Assembly (NCBI GenBank): GCA_963720515.1
Contig: OY970397.1
Coordinates: 1,116,001 to 1,180,000 of the forward strand
DNA: 64,000 nucleotides
From: G963720515 sp963720515
GTDB taxonomy: Bacteria; Actinomycetota; Thermoleophilia; Gaiellales; Gaiellaceae
Direction: 5' to 3'
The position numbers and the translations under genes were made by a program. The notes under the pieces are model-generated. The model was not told the origin of the DNA, searched no databases, and worked only from the letters and a program-made list of their open reading frames with translations. Positions 57,686 through 64,000 of the stretch are shown here, piece after piece (position 1 is the stretch's first letter; each line of letters begins with the position of its first letter).

Positions 57686-59145
57686 TGCCGACGCGCGACG
57701 CGGACGTCATCGTGGTCGGCGGCGGCCCGGGCGGCTCGACCCTTGCCTGGGAGCTCGCCCGGCGCGGCATCGACGTGCTGCTCCTCGAGCGCATGCGCTT
57801 CCCGCGCGAGAAGGTCTGCGGCGACTACGTGGAGCCGCGCGGCCTGCGGATCCTCCAGCGCATGGGGGCACTCACGACGCTCAAGCGCCGCAAGCCCCTG
57901 CCCATCACGAGCTCGGCCACGTACGTGGACTGGACGTGCCGCTACGCGGGCCCGATCCCGTTCTACGACGGCGGCGGCGGACTCCCGCCGCACGGCTACA
58001 TCGTCCCGCGCGACGAGCTCGACCACGTGATGCTCCGCGCCGCGGAGAAGGCGGGCGCGACCGTGCACCAGGAGACACAGGTGACCGAGGTCGAGACGCG
58101 GCGCGACGGCGTCGTCGTCACGGCGGGGCGCGGCGACAAGACGGTGAAGCTTCGCGCGGCGCTGGTGGCAGGCGCCGACGGAGCGCATTCGGTCGTAGGC
58201 AAGCCGCATGGTTTGCCCCAGGACGATCCGCGCCACGTCGCCGTCGCCCAGCGCGCCTACGCGACGGTGGAGGAGGACGCGGGCGAGGCCGTCTTCTGCT
58301 TCGACGAGAGCCTCTTTCCCGGGTACGGCTGGATGTTCCCGATGGCGGGCGGGCGCGTGAACGTCGGCGTCGGGATCCTGTCCGAGGCAAGGCAGCGGCT
58401 CGGCGTGCACGTCCCCGACCTCTTCATGGAGTTTGTCGAGGGCCTGCGCCGCCACCATCCCCGTTGCGCCCGGCTCGAGCTCCAGGGGCCGCCGATCGGC
58501 GGGATCGTTCGCACCTACGGCGCGGCCGGCCCGAACCATTTCGACCGCGGCGTCCTCGTCGGCGACGCGGGGAGCTTCGTTGACCCGATGACCGGCGAGG
58601 GGATCACGCCCGCGATGGAGTCGGCGCTCCTCGCCGCGCCCGTCCTCGCCGAGGCGCTCGAGCGCGGCCGCTTCCACGCCGAGGCGCTCTCGCCCTACGA
58701 GACCGCCTTCCGCGCGTACTTCGACCCGGCCATGAACTTCCTCGACCTCTGCGCGGCCACGCTCCGGAACCGGCACCTCGCGCGCCCGTGGCTCAAGGCG
58801 CTCGGCCGCGGCTGCGATCTCGCGCAGGCCGACGAGGACTTCGCGCGGACGGGCGGCGGCTACTTCGGCGGGCTCGACATCCAGCCGTTCGGGATCCTCG
58901 GCGCGCTGTGGGTGCGCGTGATCCAGGACGTCGCGGGCGCCTGGCCGCGGCTCCTCACCGGGCGCGGCGGCGGGACGACCGTGTCCGACCTCGTCGAGTG
59001 GCAGGGCGCGTGGTCGCGGTCGTTCATCGCCGACCCGCTCTGGCACACGCGCTGGACGCTCGACGTTCAGCGGAAGTGGCTACGGCTCGTGGCGACGGCG
59101 CCCGGCGCGGGCGAGGACCCGCGCCTCGCCGGGATCAGCTCTTAG
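57685..59145 (+). CDS. FAD-dependent oxidoreductase, geranylgeranyl reductase family
   Basis: 486 residues. FAD site VIVVGGGPGGSTLAWELARRGID at 9-31, RFPREKVCGDYVEPRGLRIL near 43, ADGAHSVVGKPHGL near 168, and GVLVGDAGSFVDPMTGEGITPA near 290. Relatives hydrogenate isoprenoid chains or other unsaturated substrates. Following the prenyl synthase directly, it probably reduces that product. It converges with the phasin-like gene, overlapping 11 nt. Confidence 0.92.
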   Translation: MPTRDADVIVVGGGPGGSTLAWELARRGIDVLLLERMRFPREKVCGDYVEPRGLRILQRMGALTTLKRRKPLPITSSATYVDWTCRYAGPIPFYDGGGGLPPHGYIVPRDELDHVMLRAAEKAGATVHQETQVTEVETRRDGVVVTAGRGDKTVKLRAALVAGADGAHSVVGKPHGLPQDDPRHVAVAQRAYATVEEDAGEAVFCFDESLFPGYGWMFPMAGGRVNVGVGILSEARQRLGVHVPDLFMEFVEGLRRHHPRCARLELQGPPIGGIVRTYGAAGPNHFDRGVLVGDAGSFVDPMTGEGITPAMESALLAAPVLAEALERGRFHAEALSPYETAFRAYFDPAMNFLDLCAATLRNRHLARPWLKALGRGCDLAQADEDFARTGGGYFGGLDIQPFGILGALWVRVIQDVAGAWPRLLTGRGGGTTVSDLVEWQGAWSRSFIADPLWHTRWTLDVQRKWLRLVATAPGAGEDPRLAGISS

Positions 59146-59473
59146 CGCGGGCCGCGCGGGTGCGCTTGGCCTTCGGCTTGCCGATCGTCTCGAGCTGCGA
59201 GTTGAACTGCTTGACGGACTCGGACGGAAGCTCGGTCATCTCGCGGAGGTACTGGCGCGTGAGGTCGGTGAGGCGGCCGACGAGGTCGCCCTGGTCCTTC
59301 TCGTCGTCGAGCTTCGCGAGCTCGTCGCTGATCCCGCGCGCGTACTTGTCCGCGACCTCGGCCCAGCCGGCCCAGAAGCGCGTCGCGGCGGTGACCGCAG
59401 CCAGCTGCGTCCGTGCGGCCTCGACCAGGATGTCGCGCACCTGGTCGCTCTGGTCTGAGGATTGCGGCGCCAT
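59135..59473 (-). CDS. Phasin-like helical protein (112 aa)
   Basis: 112 residues: amphipathic helices without membrane spans (QVRDILVEAARTQLAAVTAA, RFWAGWAEVADKYARGISDE) and a basic Lys/Ala/Arg tail (KPKAKRTRAARAKS). Composition and length are those of small phasins that coat PHA or lipid granules. Convergent with, and overlapping, the prenyl/FAD operon. Family assignment is by resemblance only. Confidence 0.65.
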   Translation of the reverse strand: MAPQSSDQSDQVRDILVEAARTQLAAVTAATRFWAGWAEVADKYARGISDELAKLDDEKDQGDLVGRLTDLTRQYLREMTELPSESVKQFNSQLETIGKPKAKRTRAARAKS

Positions 59474-59604
59474 ACGGCCTCCTCGGATTCGACTTCGGGC
59501 GCTTCGATCTTACTTCGGCATTCCGCGGTCCGTGAACCGGCCGAAGCTGAAGTAGCAGGGCCTCTAGAAGTCGGCGCGGACGGGCGTTAGTGTTCGCCGC
59601 GAGG

Positions 59605-60822
59605 ATGGGTTCCCTGGCACGGTCTGTGGTGGTCGCCGCATTCGCGGCGCTCGCGCTCGCGCCGGCGGCGAGCGCCGAACGGGCGCTCGGCCTCGTCTCG
59701 CCGTCCAGCATCGTCGCCTTCGACACCGCCGCGCCGGGCACGGCGACGATCACGAAGATCATCAACCTCGGCCCGGGCGAGACCGTCATCGGGATCGACA
59801 AGCGCCCGGCGACCGGGCAGATCTTCATCATCACCGTCCCCGTCGGGGCGGCCGCGAACGCGCAGATCCGCACGTACACGCTCGATCCGGCTACGGGCAT
59901 CGCAACCCTGGTCGGGACGATCCCGGCCGCCACCGTCCCGGGCGCGGCGGACATCAAGACGGGCTTCGACTTCCAGCCCCTCGTCGACCGGATGCGGGTC
60001 AACCCGTCGAACGACGCGAACTTCCGGGTCAACCCGAACAACGCCGCGCTCTCGGGCATCGACACGAACCTCACCTATATGGCCGGCGTCATCGGCCCGA
60101 TCGTCGAGAACGCGTACGACCGGAACGTGGCGCCCGGACCGCCCGGGACGGCCGTGCCTCCCGGGGCCACCACCACCCTGTACGCGATCAGCCGCGGCGA
60201 CTCGAAGCTCGCGCTGATCGGCGGTCTGAACAGCACCCCGAGCCCGAACGGCGGGCAGGTCTCGGCGGTCGGAAGCCTCGGCGTCTCCCTGAGCGCAGGA
60301 ACCGGCGCGGGCTTCGACATCTCGGGCCAGACCGGGATCGCATATGCCGCGCTCACGTCGGGCGTCGGGACGGGCTTCTACACGGTCAACCTCACAACCG
60401 GCGCCGCGACACTCCTCGGGCTGCTTCCCCCCGTCGCACGCCTCGACGGGCTCACGATCATGAACCCGGAGACGACCAAGCCGACCGGGCTCCTCGGGGC
60501 GGCCCCGGTGGCGACGCCCCGCAACCTGCTCCGGCGGACGTGGAAGGTGCGCTTCAGCTCGAACGAGGCGGTGACCGCGCGCTCGACGCTCACCGGCAAG
60601 GTGAACGGGCACAGGAAGACGCTCGGGAAGGGCACCGCGTCGCTCGGCACGGCCGGCGTCGGCTCGATCGGCGCACGGCTCACGACCGCGGGCAGGAGCT
60701 TGGTACGCCAGCTCGGGCGGAGGATCGGCGCGCAATCGCTCAGGGCGACTCTGACGGTCGTCCTGACCGACCTCTCCGGCAACACGCGGACGCTCAAGAC
60801 GCCCGTCACGATCCGCGGCTAG
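59605..60822 (+). CDS. Secreted DUF4394 domain protein
   Basis: 405 residues with a signal sequence (SLARSVVVAAFAALALAPAASA). A DUF4394 beta-propeller-like domain covers about 25-295: LGLVSPSSIVAFDTAAPGT, VIGIDKRPATGQIFII, RMRVNPSNDANFRVNPNN, DTNLTYMAG. From about 300 a basic beta-rich C-terminal domain follows (WKVRFSSNEAVTARSTLTG). An in-frame GTG at 59590 would add 5 residues. Function unknown. Confidence 0.88.
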   Translation: MGSLARSVVVAAFAALALAPAASAERALGLVSPSSIVAFDTAAPGTATITKIINLGPGETVIGIDKRPATGQIFIITVPVGAAANAQIRTYTLDPATGIATLVGTIPAATVPGAADIKTGFDFQPLVDRMRVNPSNDANFRVNPNNAALSGIDTNLTYMAGVIGPIVENAYDRNVAPGPPGTAVPPGATTTLYAISRGDSKLALIGGLNSTPSPNGGQVSAVGSLGVSLSAGTGAGFDISGQTGIAYAALTSGVGTGFYTVNLTTGAATLLGLLPPVARLDGLTIMNPETTKPTGLLGAAPVATPRNLLRRTWKVRFSSNEAVTARSTLTGKVNGHRKTLGKGTASLGTAGVGSIGARLTTAGRSLVRQLGRRIGAQSLRATLTVVLTDLSGNTRTLKTPVTIRG

Positions 60823-60988
60823 GAGGGCTTGGCGAAAGGACCGCTGAGCCGCAGGGCCGCGCTGAACGGCGCGAGCGCGGCGTCCTCAGTCGCGCCCGTA
60901 CCACCGGTACGAACGCTCCCTGCGTCCTTGGCTCGCACCGCCCATCGCACCCCTGCGACGAGCGCCTCGTTTCGCCAATCCCTCCTAG
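60819..60988. repeat. 170-nt inverted-repeat element (MITE-like)
   Basis: The ends are 19-nt inverted repeats with one mismatch: CTAGGAGGGCTTGGCGAAA at 60819-60837 and its complement at 60970-60988. Pairing continues weakly inward, and a CGTACC-ACC-GGTACG dyad sits near the centre. The left end contains the stop codon of the DUF4394 gene. No open frame inside. Could be a small non-autonomous mobile element or a large termination hairpin. Confidence 0.55.
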
Positions 60989-61049
60989 CGCGACTCAGCC
61001 GAAGCGCGCGACGGCCCGGGCCTTGCGGCGCTCGGCCTCGACCTCGCGG

Positions 61050-61262
61050 TCACGCGGCGGCGCGCGTCGTAACCAGGTCCGCGAGCAGGTGCTCGGTCAA
61101 GTGCGCGATCTCGTGCACGGCCCGGTCGAAGACCTCCTGGTTCGCGCGCGAGGGCTTGTTCATCCCGCTCACCTTGCGCACGTACTGAAGGGCGGCCGAC
61201 TGGACCTCCTCGGACGAGGTCGGCGGATCGAAGTTGTAGAGCGTTCGGATGTTCCGGCACAT
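61050..61262 (-). CDS. DUF2277 family protein
   Basis: 70 residues, MCRNIRTLYNFDPPTSSEEV then ALQYVRKVSGMNKPSRANQE, the DUF2277 pattern throughout. Function unknown. It follows the ABC-2 permease gene by 10 nt on the same strand, so it may be co-transcribed. Confidence 0.93.
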   Translation of the reverse strand: MCRNIRTLYNFDPPTSSEEVQSAALQYVRKVSGMNKPSRANQEVFDRAVHEIAHLTEHLLADLVTTRAAA

Positions 61263-61272
61263 GTCCCAGAGG

Positions 61273-62067
61273 CTAGTCGATCAGCTTCCGTGTCATCGCG
61301 ATGATCGCGACGCGCCACATGACGACGCCGAACACGAGCAGGAACACGAGGCTGCCGAGGTCCGGCCAGAGATCCCAGCCGAACGCCGCGTGGCGGACGA
61401 GCTGCACGCAGTGGTAGAGCGGGTTGAAGCGCGCGAGGGTCTGCGCCCACTCGGGGAGCTGCGTCAGCGGGAAGAACGTGCCGGCGACGAGGAAGAGCGG
61501 CGTCAGCACCGCGCTCACGATGTAGTTGAAGTTCTCGAACGAGTTCGCGAAGCCGGCCACCGAGATCCCGAAGTTCGCCCAGCCGAACCCGGCGATGAAC
61601 CCGATGAAGGGCACGGCCAGCATGCTCCAGCGCGGATCGAGCCCGAAGACGATGCCGACGAGGAGCGGCACGCAGCCGTAGACGCCGGCGCGCGTCGCGA
61701 TCCAGAGCGACTCGGCCGTGACGAGCTCCTCGGTGTCCACGGGTGCGGCGAGGATCGCGTCGTAGGTGCGCTGGAACTGGTACTTGACGAAGGTCCCGAA
61801 CATGGCCGGGAACGCGCTCGAGAAGAGCACCGCGGTCGCCACCGTCCCCGTCGCGACGAACTCGACGTAGTCGAAGCCGCCGATCGTCGAGAGGAGCGAC
61901 CCGAAGCCGAACCCGAAGGCGAGCAGGTAGATGGTCGGCTCGACCGTCGAGGAGAACGTGGTCGACTTCCAGTACGAGGAGAAGTTCACGACCTCGCGCA
62001 CGAGGACGCCGGTCAGGGCGGGCCGCTCGAGGCGGCCGATCGTCTGCGTGGTGGCTCTCGCGCTCAT
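61273..62067 (-). CDS. ABC-2 type transporter permease
   Basis: 264 residues from the ATG at 62067, overlapping the ATPase stop by 4 nt. Six membrane spans; NFSSYWKSTTFSSTVEPTIYLLAFGFGFG and FNYIVSAVLTPLFLVAGTFFPLTQLPEW are typical of the NodJ/DrrB-like group. With the ATPase it forms an exporter for an unknown hydrophobic or polymeric substrate. Confidence 0.93.
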   Translation of the reverse strand: MSARATTQTIGRLERPALTGVLVREVVNFSSYWKSTTFSSTVEPTIYLLAFGFGFGSLLSTIGGFDYVEFVATGTVATAVLFSSAFPAMFGTFVKYQFQRTYDAILAAPVDTEELVTAESLWIATRAGVYGCVPLLVGIVFGLDPRWSMLAVPFIGFIAGFGWANFGISVAGFANSFENFNYIVSAVLTPLFLVAGTFFPLTQLPEWAQTLARFNPLYHCVQLVRHAAFGWDLWPDLGSLVFLLVFGVVMWRVAIIAMTRKLID

Positions 62068-62963
62068 TCGATCTCCTCTCCGGTCAGGAGGACGAAGACG
62101 TCCTCGAGGTTCGCGAGCCGCCGCTCGCCCTCGGGCGCGCGCCCGTCGGCGTCCTCGACCCCGAGGACCGAGACGCTGGTGCCGGTGCGTCGGGTGCGGA
62201 ACCCTTCCGCGCGCGCCGCGGCCTCGACCTCCGCGAGCTTCGCCGGCGCGCCGTAGACCTCGACCGCCTGCCGGCCCGCGTGCGTCGCGACGAGCTCGGC
62301 CGGCGGCCCCGCGGCCACCGCCTTCCCGTGGGACATGATCAGCACCGTGTCCGCGAGGCGCTGCGCCTCCTCGATGTAGTGCGTGGACATGAGGATCGTC
62401 GTGCCCTGCGCGCGGAGCGCGTCCACGAGCGCCCAGAGCTCCTGGCGCACCTGCGGGTCGAGGCCGACGGTCGGCTCGTCGAGGAGCACGAGGCGCGGCT
62501 CGTGGACGAGCGCCCGCGCGATGAGGAGCCGGCGCCGCATCCCGCCGGAGAGCTTGTCCACGCGGCTGTCGCGCCGGTCGACGAGGTTCGCCATCTCGAG
62601 CGCCCGCTCGATCGCGTCGTGCCGCTCGGCGCGCCCGATCCGGTAGAGGTGCGTGAAGACGAGCAGGTTCTGCTCGACGGTCAGCGTCACGTCGAGGTTG
62701 TCGAGCTGCGGCGTGACCCCGAGCTGCGCGCGCGCCTGCTTCGACTCCTCCGGCAGCTTGAAGCCGAGCACCTCGAGCTCGCCCTCGTCGGCGATCGCCT
62801 GGGCGGTGAGGAGCCGCATCGTCGTCGACTTCCCGGCGCCGTTCGGCCCGAGCAGGCCGACGCACGTCCCGAAGGGCACGTCGAGGTCGAGCCCGTTGAC
62901 GGCGGTGATCGGCCCGTAGCGCTTCACGACGCCGCGGAGGCGAATGGCGAGGTCCTCGCCCAT
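62064..62963 (-). CDS. ABC transporter ATP-binding protein (NodI/DrrA-like)
   Basis: 299 residues. Walker A GLLGPNGAGKSTT near 37-49, Q-loop GVTPQLDNLD, signature LSGGMRRRLLIARAL near 141, Walker B LVLLDEPTVGLDPQ, H-loop MSTHYIEEAQ. A C-terminal domain of about 75 residues follows, as in DrrA-type drug exporters. Starts 9 nt after the stop of the next gene upstream. Confidence 0.96.
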   Translation of the reverse strand: MGEDLAIRLRGVVKRYGPITAVNGLDLDVPFGTCVGLLGPNGAGKSTTMRLLTAQAIADEGELEVLGFKLPEESKQARAQLGVTPQLDNLDVTLTVEQNLLVFTHLYRIGRAERHDAIERALEMANLVDRRDSRVDKLSGGMRRRLLIARALVHEPRLVLLDEPTVGLDPQVRQELWALVDALRAQGTTILMSTHYIEEAQRLADTVLIMSHGKAVAAGPPAELVATHAGRQAVEVYGAPAKLAEVEAAARAEGFRTRRTGTSVSVLGVEDADGRAPEGERRLANLEDVFVLLTGEEIE

Positions 62964-62972
62964 GGTTGGAAA

Positions 62973-63920
62973 CTACCGTTCGAGCAGCGTGCTGATGATC
63001 GCCGCGGCGAACGGCGCGAAGACCGCGGCCGCGGGGCCGAACGAGCTGCCGAGCCCCGCGTTCAGGCCGAGCACGGAGTCGAGCCTCGCGCGCTCGTCGT
63101 AGGCCGCGGCCCAGTCGGCGCCCGCTGTGGGCTCGGGAACCATCGCGTCGCGGAGCCGCGCACCGACCGCGCGAAGCCGCAGATGAGCGGGCGCGTAGAG
63201 CAGCCCGATGAGGAGCGTGAAGAAGAGCCCGTAGGCAAGGACGCGCTCGAACGCGAACACGTCGTCGAGCTCCGCCCCCGGCGACCGGTCCTTCTCCCAG
63301 GCGAGGTTCGCGTTCCGGAACCCGGCGCTCGCGAGCACCGCCGCCGCGACGACGAGGCCGAGGATGGTGACGCCACGTTCGAGGTAGGCGCGCATGCGCA
63401 GGTACCACTCGATCCCGGTCGGTGCCTCCGCGCCCATGTCGTCGCGGACGAATGCGCGGAACCCGTCGAGCCACGTCCCGGGCAGCGCTAGCGCCTCGTC
63501 GGCGGCGCGCTCGACGGCCCAGATGGAGACGGCGGCGGGCAGCGCGACGAGGAAGTAGCCGACGGCGGTCACGACGCCGAACTTGAACCCCTGGTGGTCG
63601 AGCACCGGCGTGATCCCGAACTGGCCGATGAGCGCCACGAAGCCGGCGACGACGGCGGTCAGGACGGCCCCGATCACGACGAAGCCCCAGGAGACCCAGC
63701 GCCGAAGCGTGCGGACGAGCGACCAGGCCGGGACGAGCAGGAGCGCCCAGAGCGCGGTCTGCGCGCAGATGAGCAGGAACCAGAAGAGCGTCTCGGACTG
63801 CGCCGCGAAGTCGTGCTCGTCCTTCGTCCACCCGTCCCCGATCCCGATCGTCTCGAGGACGGGCTCGAACGTGAAGAGGAGCGCGCCGACCCCGACCCCG
63901 GCCAGCGCGAGCAGCAGCAC
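62973..63920 (-). CDS. Hypothetical polytopic membrane protein
   Basis: 315 residues from a GTG at 63920, about six membrane spans separated by an acidic loop (EKDRSPGAELDDVFAFE). The GTG lies inside what looks like the first span; the frame stays open upstream to a TAG at 63990-63992 and reads RWAGFSLAV just before, but has no ATG, GTG or TTG there. An ATC 6 nt after a TAGAAC box is the only alternative. Probably in the ABC exporter operon. Family not recognised. Confidence 0.75.
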   Translation of the reverse strand: MLLLALAGVGVGALLFTFEPVLETIGIGDGWTKDEHDFAAQSETLFWFLLICAQTALWALLLVPAWSLVRTLRRWVSWGFVVIGAVLTAVVAGFVALIGQFGITPVLDHQGFKFGVVTAVGYFLVALPAAVSIWAVERAADEALALPGTWLDGFRAFVRDDMGAEAPTGIEWYLRMRAYLERGVTILGLVVAAAVLASAGFRNANLAWEKDRSPGAELDDVFAFERVLAYGLFFTLLIGLLYAPAHLRLRAVGARLRDAMVPEPTAGADWAAAYDERARLDSVLGLNAGLGSSFGPAAAVFAPFAAAIISTLLER

Positions 63921-64000
63921 CGCGAGGCTGAACCCGGCCCAGCGGGAAGACGTGTGCGAGGTCGGCGGCGAGTCGGCGATGCGCGGGTTCTACAAGATCG

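Noticed and set aside
61273..63831. 852-codon frame suggesting a giant ABC fusion
   Set aside because: Only the last 264 residues are protein-like; the rest is a shadow of the ATPase and the membrane protein.

Overview
The window is a dense, very GC-rich bacterial chromosome segment with almost no intergenic space, frequent 1-4 nt stop/start overlaps and many GTG starts. Gene content points to Actinomycetota, and by gene style to a Thermoleophilia-like (Gaiellales/Solirubrobacterales) lineage. The pointers are an HspR-type repressor next to dnaK-grpE-dnaJ-clpB, an inositol-phosphate synthase beside a CDP-alcohol phosphatidyltransferase, a CTC-type L25 protein, an LCP protein and HupB-like lysine/proline/alanine tails. 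The lineage is an inference; no rRNA is present. I see no prophage, CRISPR array, IS transposase or replication origin.

Layout. 1-15000 is housekeeping, mostly minus strand: mfd (cut by the left edge), pth, rplY, prs, glmU, tRNA-Gln(UUG), ispE, rsmA, tatD, metG, an AbrB-type regulator, rsmI and a ROK sugar kinase. 15000-22600 holds envelope and small-molecule genes: LCP, FmdB, M14 and M15 peptidases, GYD, cupin, an arsR-arsM pair and a PhoX-like phosphatase. 22600-29000 is the heat-shock operon dnaK-grpE-dnaJ/hspR-clpB, in which DnaJ and HspR are read as one protein. 29000-38800 has a PLP decarboxylase, csbD, a DMT exporter, moaA, a phosphatidylinositol-type cluster whose Ino1 is in frame with a tandem ribbon-helix-helix domain, and a secreted M36 protease. 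38900-48000 has a GT4-PHP fusion, a UDG-like protein, a presenilin-like membrane protein, an RNA uracil methyltransferase, a GT2/HEAT pair, YjbQ and an M3-like peptidase. 48000-53800 has a COG2403-like GTPase, carbamate kinase, ornithine carbamoyltransferase, rhomboid, a small zincin, a metallophosphatase and msrA. 53800-64000 has mscL, a seven-gene operon of cytoplasmic Ig-like/Cys-rich proteins ending in a prenyl synthase and an FAD reductase with a convergent phasin-like gene, a DUF4394 protein, DUF2277 and an ABC-2 exporter.

How things work together. The heat-shock genes form one translationally coupled operon with its own repressor. PAP2, CDP-alcohol transferase and Ino1 look like an inositol-phospholipid pathway under a palindromic operator. 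ArcC and OTC share carbamoyl phosphate. The Ig-like/prenyl operon is the least explained block. Many first genes have a TANNNT box 6-9 nt before the start codon, so leaderless mRNAs look common.

Caution. metG, the metallophosphatase at 52462 and probably arsM carry single-base frame breaks that look like sequence errors. Other unusual fusions, above all DnaJ-HspR, must be read with that in mind.
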